Source: Sphingomonas yantingensis
Lineage (GTDB): Bacteria > Pseudomonadota > Alphaproteobacteria > Sphingomonadales > Sphingomonadaceae
Reading direction: 5' to 3'
Assembly (NCBI RefSeq): GCF_014199325.1
Contig: NZ_JACIJJ010000001.1
Location: forward strand, 930,001-994,000
Length of the DNA: 64,000 bases
Below are positions 35,494 through 43,677 of the stretch, piece by piece. Position 1 is the first letter of the stretch; the number at the start of each line of letters is the position of its first letter. Both the position numbers and the translations under genes were made by a program. The notes below the pieces were generated by a model. It was not told the DNA's origin. It did not search any database and worked only from the letters and a program-made list of their open reading frames with translations.

Positions 35494-37074
35494 ATGCGCG
35501 CCTTTGCCGATCTGCTCGACCGCCTGATCTATACCCGGTCGCGCAATGCCAAGCTGAAGCTGATCGCCGACTATCTGCGCGCGACGCCAGATCCCGATCG
35601 CGGCTGGGCGCTCGCCGCGCTGACCGGTGAAGTCGATCTCCCTGCGGTGAAGCCTGCGCTGATCCGTGCGCTGATCGCCGAGCGGGTCGATCCGGTGCTG
35701 TTTGCGATGAGCCGCGATTTCGTCGGCGATACGGCCGAGACGGTGGCGCTGCTCTGGCCCGAGCCGGCGGAGAAGCGCGCGCACAACGCCGAGCCGCTGA
35801 CGGTGGCGCAGGTTATCGACCGGCTGGCGGCGCTCACTCGTTCCGACGCGCCCGCGGTGCTGGCCGACATGCTCGACCGGCTGGAGGCGGACGAGCGCTA
35901 CGCGCTTTTGAAGCTCGCGACCGGCGGTTTGCGGGTGGGCGTGTCGGCGCGGCTCGCAAAGACCGCGCTGGCGCAGGCGTTCGGGCTCGACGTCGATGCG
36001 GTAGAGGAGGTGTGGCACGGCATCGACGCGCCGTACCCCGAACTGTTCGACTGGGCCGAGGGGCGGGGCGCACAGCCGACCGCCGCCGACGTGCCGGTGT
36101 TCCGCCCGTTCATGCTCGCGCATCCGCTGGAGGACGGGACGGTCGATCTCGCCGACTATGCCGCCGAATGGAAATGGGACGGCATCCGCGTCCAGCTTGT
36201 CCATGTCGCGGGGCAGACGCGCCTATACAGCCGCGCGGGCGACGACGTGACGGGCAGTTTTCCGGAGGTGGCCGCCGCGTTTCAGACGCCGGGCGTGCTC
36301 GACGGCGAGTTGCTGGTGCGCGGCGATGCGCAGGGCGGGGAGGCGGCGAGCTTCAACGCGCTGCAACAGCGGTTGGGGCGCAAGGTCGTGTCCGCGAAGA
36401 TGCTGGCCGATTACCCCGCCTTCGTTAGGCTCTACGACATCCTGTTCGACGGACCGGAGGATTTGCGCACGCTGCCGTGGACCGAGCGGCGCGCGCGGCT
36501 GGAGGCGTTCGTGGGCCGGCTCGATCCCGAGACCTTCGACCTCAGCCGCGTGATCGACTCGATCGACTTTGCGGCGCTGGGGGAGGTGCGGGCGGGCGCC
36601 CGCGACTCGGCGATCGAGGGGGTGATGCTCAAGCGGCGCGACAGCCCCTATGTCGCCGGGCGGCGCGTCGGTCTCTGGTACAAGTGGAAGCGCGATCCGC
36701 TGACCGCCGATTGCGTGATGATGTACGCGCAGCGCGGCAGCGGCAAGCGGTCGAGCTTCTACAGCGACTATACCTTCGGCTGCTGGACCGAGGACGGCGA
36801 ACTGCTGCCCGTCGGTAAGGCCTATTCGGGGTTCACCGACGAGGAGCTAAAATGGCTCGACCGGTTCGTGCGCAATCACACTATCCAGCGCTTCGGCCCG
36901 GTGCGAGAGGTCGAGAAGACGCTGGTGCTGGAGGTCGCGTTCGACTCGATCCACGAATCGAAGCGGCACAAGTCGGGGCTCGCCATGCGCTTCCCCCGCA
37001 TCGCGCGGATCCGGCGTGACAAGCCTGCGGGCGAAGCCGACCGGATCGAGACGCTGCGGCGGATGGTGACGTGA
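35494..37074 (+). CDS. ATP-dependent DNA ligase (cisplatin damage response type)
   Basis: 526-residue ATP-dependent DNA ligase. It begins MRAFADLLDRLIYTRSRNAKLKLIADYLR, characteristic of the family annotated as cisplatin damage response ligases. The nucleotidyltransferase motif I is WKWDGIRVQL with the adenylated lysine at position 227. Further motifs: RLYSRAGDDVTGSFPEV, LDGELLV, IEGVMLKRRDSPY and WYKWKRDPLTADCVMMYA. In many alphaproteobacteria it is paired with an exonuclease and a DEXH helicase; those partners are not adjacent here. Probably acts in DNA repair beside the NAD-dependent replicative ligase. Confidence 0.93.
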   Translation: MRAFADLLDRLIYTRSRNAKLKLIADYLRATPDPDRGWALAALTGEVDLPAVKPALIRALIAERVDPVLFAMSRDFVGDTAETVALLWPEPAEKRAHNAEPLTVAQVIDRLAALTRSDAPAVLADMLDRLEADERYALLKLATGGLRVGVSARLAKTALAQAFGLDVDAVEEVWHGIDAPYPELFDWAEGRGAQPTAADVPVFRPFMLAHPLEDGTVDLADYAAEWKWDGIRVQLVHVAGQTRLYSRAGDDVTGSFPEVAAAFQTPGVLDGELLVRGDAQGGEAASFNALQQRLGRKVVSAKMLADYPAFVRLYDILFDGPEDLRTLPWTERRARLEAFVGRLDPETFDLSRVIDSIDFAALGEVRAGARDSAIEGVMLKRRDSPYVAGRRVGLWYKWKRDPLTADCVMMYAQRGSGKRSSFYSDYTFGCWTEDGELLPVGKAYSGFTDEELKWLDRFVRNHTIQRFGPVREVEKTLVLEVAFDSIHESKRHKSGLAMRFPRIARIRRDKPAGEADRIETLRRMVT

Positions 37075-37394
37075 GGGCGCTGCTTGCGGCGGTGCTCGGG
37101 CTGGTGCTGGCGCTGGGGTCGAGCTTCGTCGCGGCGGGGACGGCGGTGGTGGTCTATCCCGACATCCTGGTGTGCGAGCGGGGATGCACCGTCGTCGCGA
37201 GCGGCTGGCCGCTTCGCTACGCGCGCGATTATCCCGGGCTGTCGGTGGTGGGCCGCACCGACGCGTTCGAGGCGTGGCTGGGCGGCGACCGGCTGGATTT
37301 GGTGCCATTCGCCGTTGATTGGGGCCTGTGGATCGCGATCGCAGGCGCCCTGCTAGCGCTCATCGGAAGAAGGAAGAAGCGGGACCCGGATTAA
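37071..37394 (+). CDS. Hypothetical membrane protein, two transmembrane segments
   Basis: 107-residue protein. GTG start overlaps the ligase stop. An N-terminal hydrophobic segment (about 3-30, possibly a signal anchor), a middle part with two cysteines (VCERGCTVVASGWPLRYARDYPG), and a C-terminal helix (WGLWIAIAGALLALIG) are followed by RRKKRDPD. It looks like a small inner-membrane protein with an external loop. The last codons run into a family A palindromic repeat (from about 37375), so the C-terminus is partly repeat-derived. I recognise no family. Confidence 0.7.
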   Translation: MRALLAAVLGLVLALGSSFVAAGTAVVVYPDILVCERGCTVVASGWPLRYARDYPGLSVVGRTDAFEAWLGGDRLDLVPFAVDWGLWIAIAGALLALIGRRKKRDPD

Positions 37395-37408
37395 GTCCGG
37401 AGTGACGG
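37375..37408. repeat. Family A palindromic repeat between convergent genes
   Basis: Contains GAAGCGGGACCCGGATTAAG followed by TCCGGAGTGACGG, the same motif as at about 4488, 44197 and 44264. It spans the end of the small membrane gene and the 22-bp gap before the stop of the convergent LOV-HTH gene. It could act as a transcription stop or mRNA 3'-end structure. No T-run follows. Confidence 0.65.
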
Positions 37409-37416
37409 TGCGTGGC

Positions 37417-38043
37417 TTAAAGCCCCGCCTCGACCGCCAGCCGCACCATTTCGGCCGAGCGGCTGATGCCGAGCCGTTCCATCACGATCGCTCGGTGCAT
37501 CTTCACCGTCTTTTCCGACAGGCCCAGCACGCCGGCGATCTGTTTGTTGAGCAGCCCCTTCGCGACGAGCATCAGCACCTGGCGCTGCCGCTCGGACAAG
37601 GCCTTAATGCTCTCGGCGGCGCGGATGCGGCGGCTGGTGGAGGGGCCGGGCACACCTTCCGCCAGTTCGACCTGCGAGCCGACAAAATAGGCGAGGTCAC
37701 CCCTTTCGTCGAACATCGGCGCCACGACGACGGCGTTGCGGAACGGCGTGCCGCACTTCTTGTAGTTGAGGATCTCGACCAGCACCGGCCGCTGTTCACG
37801 CACGCCAGCCCGGATTTCCTCAGTGAGCCAGGGCTCGGTCCCCTTGCCGGCAAGGAAGCGGCAGTTGCGGCCGACGATCTCGTCGCGGTTGTAGCCGGTC
37901 AGCGTGCAGAACGACTGATTACACGCAACGATCGGATTGTCCTGAATGCGCGGGTTGGAAATCACCGACGCAATCGGGCTGTCAGCGATCATCGCCTCGA
38001 CCCAAGGCTCGATGGTCAGGACCGGTTCAGGGAATGGCGACAT
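37417..38043 (-). CDS. LOV-HTH blue-light-regulated transcription factor (EL222-like)
   Basis: 208-residue regulator with an N-terminal LOV (flavin-binding PAS) domain (about 20-125) and a LuxR-type helix-turn-helix (about 146-205). The LOV signature GRNCRFLAG contains the adduct-forming cysteine (Cys61), and YFVGSQVE has the flavin-contacting glutamine (Gln124). It strongly resembles EL222 of Erythrobacter: [37 protein letters not shown] and [11 protein letters not shown] are shared, as I recall that protein. EL222 is released to dimerise and bind DNA in blue light. Cys98 replaces the usual aspartate of KKDGTPF. Start ATG 38043; an upstream extension would run into lptA. Confidence 0.93.
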   Translation of the reverse strand: MSPFPEPVLTIEPWVEAMIADSPIASVISNPRIQDNPIVACNQSFCTLTGYNRDEIVGRNCRFLAGKGTEPWLTEEIRAGVREQRPVLVEILNYKKCGTPFRNAVVVAPMFDERGDLAYFVGSQVELAEGVPGPSTSRRIRAAESIKALSERQRQVLMLVAKGLLNKQIAGVLGLSEKTVKMHRAIVMERLGISRSAEMVRLAVEAGL

Positions 38044-38110
38044 GACCGTACAATAAACAATCCGGCCAAGTTGTTCCAGTAGCGTTACGCCTTTCGCGAT
38101 GAACCGCGTG

Positions 38111-38656
38111 CTACTGTCGTTCCGGTACCGTGAATCGCCCAGTGACCCGGCCGCTCTGGCGCACGACACCGTTGTCGGTCGAGGTGCCGGCGGCGGCGCC
38201 GCCGACCGAGGAGCCGTCGATCACTGCGCGTCCGGTGTCGAGGTTGATCGACAGCCGCCCGCCGGTGACGGTGTTCGTCCCCTGCGTCAGCGACACCGCG
38301 CCCAGCATCGTAATGACCCGGCGGTTGAGGTCGTAGACGCCGTATTGCGCGCGCGCCTTCTGCTGCGGCCGCACGACGGTCACCCCGCCCGACGCGTCGA
38401 GGCGCGACACCTGCGGGCTGTCGCCGATCACCTGGCCGGTATAGGCGACGGTCACGCGGTCGGCGGTCAGCGTCATGTTCGACTGGCGGATATTGACCCC
38501 GCCGGACAGGACGGCGCGGTTGGCCTTGTCCTGAAGCTCGATCGCATTGGCGGCGAAGTCGATCGGCGCGCTGGTGTCGTGGCGCTGCGCACGTGCGGCA
38601 CTGGGAAACGCCGTGCCGGCAAGCACGAGAGCGAGAAGGGCTGGGGCGCGAAGCAT
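38111..38656 (-). CDS. lptA: LptA/OstA-like periplasmic lipopolysaccharide transport protein
   Basis: 181-residue periplasmic OstA-domain protein: signal peptide [23 protein letters not shown], then a beta-rich body ([41 protein letters not shown]). It forms the bridge carrying lipopolysaccharide, or in sphingomonads probably the glycosphingolipid or residual LPS-type outer-leaflet lipid, across the periplasm. The ATG overlaps the lptC stop (TGATG). GTG one codon earlier is an alternative. lptB was not seen downstream; the next gene is the LOV regulator. Confidence 0.88.
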   Translation of the reverse strand: MLRAPALLALVLAGTAFPSAARAQRHDTSAPIDFAANAIELQDKANRAVLSGGVNIRQSNMTLTADRVTVAYTGQVIGDSPQVSRLDASGGVTVVRPQQKARAQYGVYDLNRRVITMLGAVSLTQGTNTVTGGRLSINLDTGRAVIDGSSVGGAAAGTSTDNGVVRQSGRVTGRFTVPERQ

Positions 38657-39300
38657 CACTGCCTATTTGCGCGCTTCGGCACGATCCGCAAGCGGGCGTC
38701 GCCGACGATTCGCACCGTTCGGGCCTCCAGATCGGCTTCAAGGCGCTTTCCGCTGAAATTACCCTGCGGCGTCGACCCCGTCACCGCCCCGCCCGAGGCG
38801 AGCTTTTTCGAGCGCAGATCCACCGTCGCGTCGCGCGTGTCGAGCTGGTAGCCATTGGCGGCGCGCACCGCGATCGGGCCGTCGATTGCCACGCGGTCGG
38901 TGTCCATGAAATAGCGGCCCTGATTGGCGTTGATCGTCGCGGGGCCGTCGGTCAGCTCGATCCCGGCGGCAAGCTGATTGAGCCGCACGATCCGCTCGGC
39001 CGAGCTTTTCTGCACCGCCGAGCCGGCGTCGAGTTCGAATGCGCGGCCCTTGTCATCGGCGCCGCGGTATTTTGCCGACTGGCTGCGCATCCGCTCGGCG
39101 GCGATATCGACCTTGTTCTTGTCGAGCACGAACGACACGTCGCCACCGGTGAACAGCGGCGCCATGACGAGGAAGGCGGCAAGGATGCCGATCCCCATCG
39201 GCAGCGCAACCTGAAGCAGCCTGATCAGCGCATCGTGACGGCTGCCGGGCGCCGCCCAGCGCTGGCGTTCGGTGCGGACGCGGACGGCGGTCTCTGACAA
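38656..39300 (-). CDS. lptC: LPS export ABC transporter periplasmic protein LptC
   Basis: 214-residue LptC: one N-terminal transmembrane helix (about residues 29-48, LLQVALPMGIGILAAFLVMAPLF) and a periplasmic beta-jellyroll (VSFVLDKNKVDIAAERMRSQSAKYRGADDKGRAFELDAG...GRYFMDTDRVAIDGPI). The start is probably TTG 39298-39300 with GGGAG six nt upstream; no ATG fits the family N-terminus. Downstream lptA is coupled through TGATG. The RNase D-like gene lies 26 bp upstream on the same strand, so an rnd-lptC-lptA transcript is likely. Confidence 0.88.
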   Translation of the reverse strand: MSETAVRVRTERQRWAAPGSRHDALIRLLQVALPMGIGILAAFLVMAPLFTGGDVSFVLDKNKVDIAAERMRSQSAKYRGADDKGRAFELDAGSAVQKSSAERIVRLNQLAAGIELTDGPATINANQGRYFMDTDRVAIDGPIAVRAANGYQLDTRDATVDLRSKKLASGGAVTGSTPQGNFSGKRLEADLEARTVRIVGDARLRIVPKRANRQ

Positions 39301-39326
39301 GGGCGGCTCCCGGCGGGTAAGGGGGG

Positions 39327-39947
39327 TCAGGCGTGGGCGAAGATGTCGGTTTCGGGCCAGCCGGCAAGGTCGAGCGCGGCCCGCGTCGGCAGGAAGTCGA
39401 AGCACGCCCGCGCCAGCGGCATCCGCCCCTCGCGCGTCAGCCGCTTGTCGAACTCGCTCTTGAGCGCGTGAAGGAAGCGCACGTCGGAAGCGGCATAGTC
39501 CTTTTGCGCGTCGGACAGAACAGGCCCGCCCCAGTCGGAAGACTGCTGCTGCTTGGAAATGTCCTGGCCGAGCAATTCGCGCACCAGCTCCTTGAGGCCG
39601 TGGCGGTCGGTATAGGTCCGCACCAGCCGCGAGGCGATCTTGGTGCAATAGACGGGCGCCGCCACAACGCCGAGATAATGCTGGATCGCCGCCAGGTCGA
39701 AGCGCGCGAAGTGATAGAGCTTCAGCCGCTCGGGATCGGCGAGCACGGCGCGCAGGTTGGGCGCGGCATAGTCGCTGTCGGGGCCGAAGCGGACCAGATG
39801 CTCGTCGCCGCCGCCGTCCGACAGCTGGACGACGCATAGGCGGTCGCGCGGGGTGATAAGGCCCATCGTCTCGGTATCGACGGCGATCGAGGCGCCGGGG
39901 GCGAAGACGCCCGCGGGCAGGTCTTCCTCATGAAAATGAACGGTCAT
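39327..39947 (-). CDS. RNase D-like 3'-5' exonuclease
   Basis: 206-residue DEDD-family exonuclease consisting of the catalytic domain alone; full-length RNase D with HRDC domains is about 370-390 residues. The metal-binding residues are seen in SIAVDTETMGLITPRDRLCVVQLSD (DxE), YHFARFDLAAIQHYLG (FxxD) and KDYAASDVRFLHAL (YxxxD). Short forms like this are common in sphingomonads upstream of lptC. Likely role is RNA 3'-end processing or turnover. Start ATG 39947 comes right after FHEED-type family N-terminus (MTVHFHEEDLPAGVF). Confidence 0.9.
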   Translation of the reverse strand: MTVHFHEEDLPAGVFAPGASIAVDTETMGLITPRDRLCVVQLSDGGGDEHLVRFGPDSDYAAPNLRAVLADPERLKLYHFARFDLAAIQHYLGVVAAPVYCTKIASRLVRTYTDRHGLKELVRELLGQDISKQQQSSDWGGPVLSDAQKDYAASDVRFLHALKSEFDKRLTREGRMPLARACFDFLPTRAALDLAGWPETDIFAHA

Positions 39948-39978
39948 CGCCGCGCCATAGGGAAAGGCGGGCGCTTGC

Positions 39979-40770
39979 TCAATGCCCGCCCTTCGCCCGC
40001 TCGCGCCGCCGCCGGGCGAAGATGTTGAGCAACTCGACACCGGCGGAAAACGCCATCGCGGTGTAGATATAGCCCTTGGGAATATGCGCGCCGAACCCCT
40101 CGGCGATCAGCACCATGCCGATCATCAGGAGGAAGCCGAGCGCGAGCATCACCACGGTCGGATTGCGGTTGATGAAGTTGGCGAGCGGATCGGCGGCGAT
40201 CAGCATCACCGACACCGCGACGACGACCGCCACGTACATGATCTCGACATGCTCGGTCATGCCGACCGCGGTCAGGATCGAATCGATCGAGAAGACGATG
40301 TCGAGCAGGATGATCTGGACGATCGCGGCGGCAAAGCCGATCTCGATCGTGCTCTTCGTTTTGTCGAGCAGGTCGTCGCTTTCGTGCCCGTCGAGCGTGC
40401 CGTGGATTTCCTTCGTCGCCTTCCACATCAGGAAGAGGCCGCCAGCGATCAGGATTAGGTCGCGCCACGAGAACTGCGTTTCGAAGCTCGGCTCGCCATG
40501 CGCGCCCGGCGGCCCGGTGATGCCGAGGTCGAAGACCGGCGCGGTCAGCGCGACGATCCACGCGATCGCGGTCAGGAGGAGCAGGCGCATGACGAGCGCG
40601 AGGCCGATGCCGATTCGCCGGACCTTCTGTCGCTGTGCTTCGGGCAGCTTGTTCGACAGGATCGAGATGAAGATCAGATTGTCGATGCCGAGCACAACTT
40701 CCATCACGATCAACGTGACGAGCGCGGCCCAGGCGGCGGGATCGGTGAGAAGAGCGGTTATATTGTCCAT
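39979..40770 (-). CDS. TerC family integral membrane protein
   Basis: 263-residue TerC/Alx-type membrane protein with about seven helices; the family is linked to metal (often Mn2+) homeostasis and tellurite resistance. Landmarks are [36 protein letters not shown] and [22 protein letters not shown], both with the conserved acidic residues within helices. The gene has an EcfG-like promoter 24-47 bp upstream, suggesting membership of the general stress regulon. I saw no yybP-ykoY riboswitch in the leader. Confidence 0.92.
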   Translation of the reverse strand: MDNITALLTDPAAWAALVTLIVMEVVLGIDNLIFISILSNKLPEAQRQKVRRIGIGLALVMRLLLLTAIAWIVALTAPVFDLGITGPPGAHGEPSFETQFSWRDLILIAGGLFLMWKATKEIHGTLDGHESDDLLDKTKSTIEIGFAAAIVQIILLDIVFSIDSILTAVGMTEHVEIMYVAVVVAVSVMLIAADPLANFINRNPTVVMLALGFLLMIGMVLIAEGFGAHIPKGYIYTAMAFSAGVELLNIFARRRRERAKGGH

Positions 40771-40793
40771 GACCTGTGCTTTCGCCGCGACGA

Positions 40794-40817
40794 AACCCCC
40801 GTGCGTCGCTTGGTTCC
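40794..40817 (-). promoter_or_regulatory. EcfG-type (general stress sigma factor) promoter for terC
   Basis: On the minus strand GGAAC (complement of 40813-40817) is followed after exactly 16 bp by GTT (complement of 40794-40796). GGAAC-N16/17-GTT is the established consensus of the alphaproteobacterial general stress sigma factor EcfG. The predicted transcript would have a leader of roughly 15-20 nt before the TerC ATG at 40770. Position, spacing and orientation all fit. Confidence 0.7.
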
Positions 40818-40980
40818 GCCAAGCCGCCTTTTGCGCGACGATTTCGTTCGCGGTGATCGTTTTTATCGGCTATGCCTTGATTGGAAGTGTGTGGGTTCCA
40901 CGCGCTCAGACACCTGCGTTGTTCGTCCGGCGCTTGGGGTTAAGGGATTGCAACGGGCGAAGCGGGAAGACGAACAGGGC

Positions 40981-41802
40981 ATGAGTTTCGATCGAGGACG
41001 CGGCGGTGGCCGCGGTGGCCGTGGCGGCAAGGACAAGCGCGACTTTTTCGGCGGCGATGATTTCGGCGGCGGCGGTGGCGGCTTCGGCGATCGCGGCGGC
41101 TTTGGCGGCGGTGACCGCTTCGGCGGTGGCGGCGGCTATGGCGGCGGCGGCGGTGGTTTCGGCGGCGGCGGCGGCGGTGGTTACCGCGGCGGTGGCGGCG
41201 GTGGCTTCGGCGGCGGCGGTGGCGGCTTTGGTGGTGGCGGCGGCGGTGGCCGCGGCATGCCCCCCCAGGTCGTCGGCGAGGGCAAGGGCGTCGTCAAGTT
41301 TTTCAACGGCCAGAAGGGCTTCGGCTTCATCGTCCGTGACGATGGCGGCGAGGACGTGTTCGTGCACATCTCGGCCGTCGAGCAGGCGGGTCTGTCGGGT
41401 CTGGCCGAGGGTCAGCCGCTCGGCTTCACGCTCGTCGACCGTGGTGGCCGCATCTCGGCGACCGAGCTCAAGATCGATGGCGAGCCCATGCCCGTCACCG
41501 GTGGCGGCGCGGCAGCGCCCCGCGGCGATCGCGATGCCGGTCCGCGTGGCGGTGCCGGCGCGGGTGGTCCGCAGCGTCAGCTGACCGGCGAGCGTTCGTC
41601 GGGTACGGTTAAGTTCTTCAACGCGATGAAGGGCTTCGGCTTCATTCAGCGCGACGACGGCCAGCCCGATGCGTTCGTGCACATTTCGGCGGTCGAGCGT
41701 GCGGGCCTCCCGACGCTCAACGAGGGTGACCGGCTCGAGTTCGAGCTCGAGGTCGATCGTCGCGGCAAGTACGCCGCGGTGAACCTCAACCCCGTCCAGT
41801 AA
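40981..41802 (+). CDS. Glycine-rich protein with two cold-shock domains
   Basis: 273-residue RNA-binding protein of unusual layout. Residues 1-95 are a low-complexity Gly/Arg/Phe/Tyr region (RGG and GGGF/GGGY repeats). Then come cold-shock domain 1 (about 98-165, GVVKFFNGQKGFGFIVRDDG, DVFVHISAVE), a Gly/Pro/Arg linker, and cold-shock domain 2 (about 206-273, GTVKFFNAMKGFGFIQRDDG, AFVHISAVE). Both domains keep the RNP1-like KGFGFI and RNP2-like FVHIS nucleic-acid contacts. Typical bacterial Csp proteins are about 70 residues. Start ATG 40981 gives the whole repeat region; the longer upstream frame is a shadow. Likely an RNA chaperone, possibly phase-separating. Confidence 0.9.
   Translation: MSFDRGRGGGRGGRGGKDKRDFFGGDDFGGGGGGFGDRGGFGGGDRFGGGGGYGGGGGGFGGGGGGGYRGGGGGGFGGGGGGFGGGGGGGRGMPPQVVGEGKGVVKFFNGQKGFGFIVRDDGGEDVFVHISAVEQAGLSGLAEGQPLGFTLVDRGGRISATELKIDGEPMPVTGGGAAAPRGDRDAGPRGGAGAGGPQRQLTGERSSGTVKFFNAMKGFGFIQRDDGQPDAFVHISAVERAGLPTLNEGDRLEFELEVDRRGKYAAVNLNPVQ
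41060..41260. repeat. GGC/GGT trinucleotide-rich coding repeat
   Basis: The glycine-rich segment of the double cold-shock protein is encoded by nearly uninterrupted GGCGGCGGTGGC-type repeats about 200 bp long. Such DNA is prone to replication slippage, so repeat number may vary between strains without breaking the frame. It also creates a 311-codon open frame on the opposite strand that has no protein character. Confidence 0.8.
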
Positions 41803-41828
41803 CCGACGGATCGAGGGGGCACGCCCGC

Positions 41829-42635
41829 GTGCGCGCCGCAACGATCCTGAAAATCGTCGCGTCGGCTCTCGCCGGCGCGGCGTTTTCGTGTCCGCTTCTG
41901 GCGCAGGAGGCGGTCCCCGCCGTCACCTGTCCCGCGCCGGCGATGGAGCAGGTGCGCGTGGTCGCGCGGATGACGCATGATCCCCGCGCCTTTACGCAGG
42001 GGCTGATCTTCCATTCGGGCGCGCTCCTTGAAACCACGGGCCAGTACGGTCAGTCGCAGTTACGCCGGCTCGATGCGCGGACGGGCAAGGTGCTGGTGCG
42101 CCGCACGCTGCCCGTCGACCAGTTCGGCGAAGGCCTGGGTCGGATCGGCAACGAACTGGTCGCGCTTACTTGGACCAACGGTGTCGCGCACCGCTTTGCC
42201 GCCGACACGCTGAAGCCGCTCGGCAGCTTTCGTTATCAGGGTGAGGGTTGGGGCCTGACCAGCGACGGGAAACGCTGGATCCGGTCGGACGGCAGCGACA
42301 ACCTGATCTTTCACGACGCGGCGACCTTCAAGGAAACCGGCCGCGTTCGAGTGACGCTGGCCGGCACGCCGCTGCCCGAGCTCAACGAGCTCGAATGGAT
42401 CGGCGGACTGGTCTTCGCCAATGTCTGGCACAGCGACGTGATCGTCGCGATCGACCCAAAGACGGGCTGCGTCGCGCGCCGCTTCGACCTGTCGCCGCTG
42501 TCGCGCGAAGTTGCCGCCGGCGATCCCGAAGCCGTCCTCAACGGCATTGCCTGGGACGAGAAGGGCAAGCGCCTTTACGTCACGGGCAAGGACTGGCCGC
42601 GGCTGTTCGAGATCGCGCTTCCCGAGCGGAAATAG
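41829..42635 (+). CDS. Glutaminyl-peptide cyclotransferase (glutamine cyclotransferase family)
   Basis: 268-residue periplasmic enzyme converting N-terminal glutamine to pyroglutamate, five-bladed propeller type. The signal peptide MRAATILKIVASALAGAAFSCPLLAQ is followed by the family signatures AFTQGLIFHSGALLETTGQYGQSQLRRLD, QFGEGLGRIGNELVALTW and ELNELEWIGGLVFANVWHSDVIVAIDPKTG. GTG 41829 is the only start giving an intact signal peptide. It lies 26 bp after the cold-shock gene on the same strand. Confidence 0.93.
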   Translation: MRAATILKIVASALAGAAFSCPLLAQEAVPAVTCPAPAMEQVRVVARMTHDPRAFTQGLIFHSGALLETTGQYGQSQLRRLDARTGKVLVRRTLPVDQFGEGLGRIGNELVALTWTNGVAHRFAADTLKPLGSFRYQGEGWGLTSDGKRWIRSDGSDNLIFHDAATFKETGRVRVTLAGTPLPELNELEWIGGLVFANVWHSDVIVAIDPKTGCVARRFDLSPLSREVAAGDPEAVLNGIAWDEKGKRLYVTGKDWPRLFEIALPERK

Positions 42636-42670
42636 CCTGAACGAAAACCGCTGCCCGGCGTTGGGGGCGG

Positions 42671-43645
42671 ATGGGCAAGCTGATTGACGGCAAGTGGACG
42701 AGCGGCGACGCGGTCGCGCCGACCAACGACAAGGGTGAGTTCGAACGCGCCGACAGCGGCTTTCGCGGCTGGCTGACCGCGGATGGCAGTCCGGGGCTGG
42801 ACGGTCAGCAGGGCTGGCGTGCTGAGCCGGGGCGCTATCGTCTGTACGTCAGCCTTGCCTGCCCCTGGGCGCATCGGACGCTGGTCGTGCGCGCGCTCAA
42901 GCGGCTCGACGACCTGATCCCCGTCACCGTCGTCGGCCCGATCATGGGCAAGGACGGCTGGAGCTTCGCCGAGGCTTATGGCGGGACGGGTGAGCCGCTC
43001 TACGGCCTCGACCATCTGCACCAGCTTTACACCCGCGCACGACCCGACATGACGGGGAAAGTGACGGTCCCGGTGCTCTGGGACGAGGCCGAGCAGACGA
43101 TCGTCAGCAACGAGTCGGCCGATATCCTGCGGATGCTGTCGACCGCCTATGACGGGCTTGGCGCGGCGCCGGGGGACTATTACCCGGCCGATCTGCGCGC
43201 CGAGATCGATGCGGTGAACGACCGCGTCTATCCGGGGCTCAACAACGGCGTCTACCGCGCGGGCTTCGCGACCAGGCAGGACGCGTATGAGGCGGCGGCG
43301 CGCGAGGTTTTCGCGACCCTCGACTGGCTGGAGGAGCGGCTGGCGGATCGTGAATGGCTGGTCGGCGAGCGGCTGACCGAGGCGGACATTCGGACGTTCA
43401 CCACGCTCGTCCGGTTCGACCCGGTCTATCACGGGCATTTCAAGTGCAACTGGCGGCGGCTTATCGACTATCCTCGGCTGTCGGACTTTGCGGCGCGGAT
43501 CGCCGAACTGCCGGGTGTGGCGGCGACGATCGACCTCGATCACATCAAGACGCATTATTATCGCAGCCATCCCGACATAAACCCGACCGGCATCGTGCCG
43601 ATCGGCCCGGCGCACGGCGTGGTCGGCGAGGCGGACGGCGGTTGA
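42671..43645 (+). CDS. Xi-class glutathione S-transferase / glutathionyl-hydroquinone reductase-like
   Basis: 324-residue protein of the ECM4/YqjG family that reduces glutathionyl-hydroquinones. The catalytic cysteine is in YVSLACPWAHRTLVVRALK. Also present are the family blocks FRGWLTADG, GPIMGKDGWSF, VPVLWDEAEQTIVSNESADILRMLS, YPGLNNGVYRAGFATRQDAYEAA and TFTTLVRFDPVYHGHFKCNWRRL. Cytoplasmic, no signal. Length is normal for the group. Probable role is detoxification of quinone adducts. Confidence 0.93.
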   Translation: MGKLIDGKWTSGDAVAPTNDKGEFERADSGFRGWLTADGSPGLDGQQGWRAEPGRYRLYVSLACPWAHRTLVVRALKRLDDLIPVTVVGPIMGKDGWSFAEAYGGTGEPLYGLDHLHQLYTRARPDMTGKVTVPVLWDEAEQTIVSNESADILRMLSTAYDGLGAAPGDYYPADLRAEIDAVNDRVYPGLNNGVYRAGFATRQDAYEAAAREVFATLDWLEERLADREWLVGERLTEADIRTFTTLVRFDPVYHGHFKCNWRRLIDYPRLSDFAARIAELPGVAATIDLDHIKTHYYRSHPDINPTGIVPIGPAHGVVGEADGG

Positions 43646-43677
43646 ACGCGGGGGCCATGGCCCGCATAAGGCGCACC

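Noticed and set aside
40771-40980. yybP-ykoY manganese riboswitch before terC
   Set aside because: The minus-strand leader predicted from the EcfG-type promoter is only about 15-20 nt, and no conserved riboswitch core could be recognised.
40906-41841. 311-codon open frame on the minus strand opposite the glycine-rich cold-shock gene
   Set aside because: It is an Ala/Thr low-complexity antisense artefact of the GGC-type repeat and lacks any domain; the plus strand carries clear cold-shock domains.
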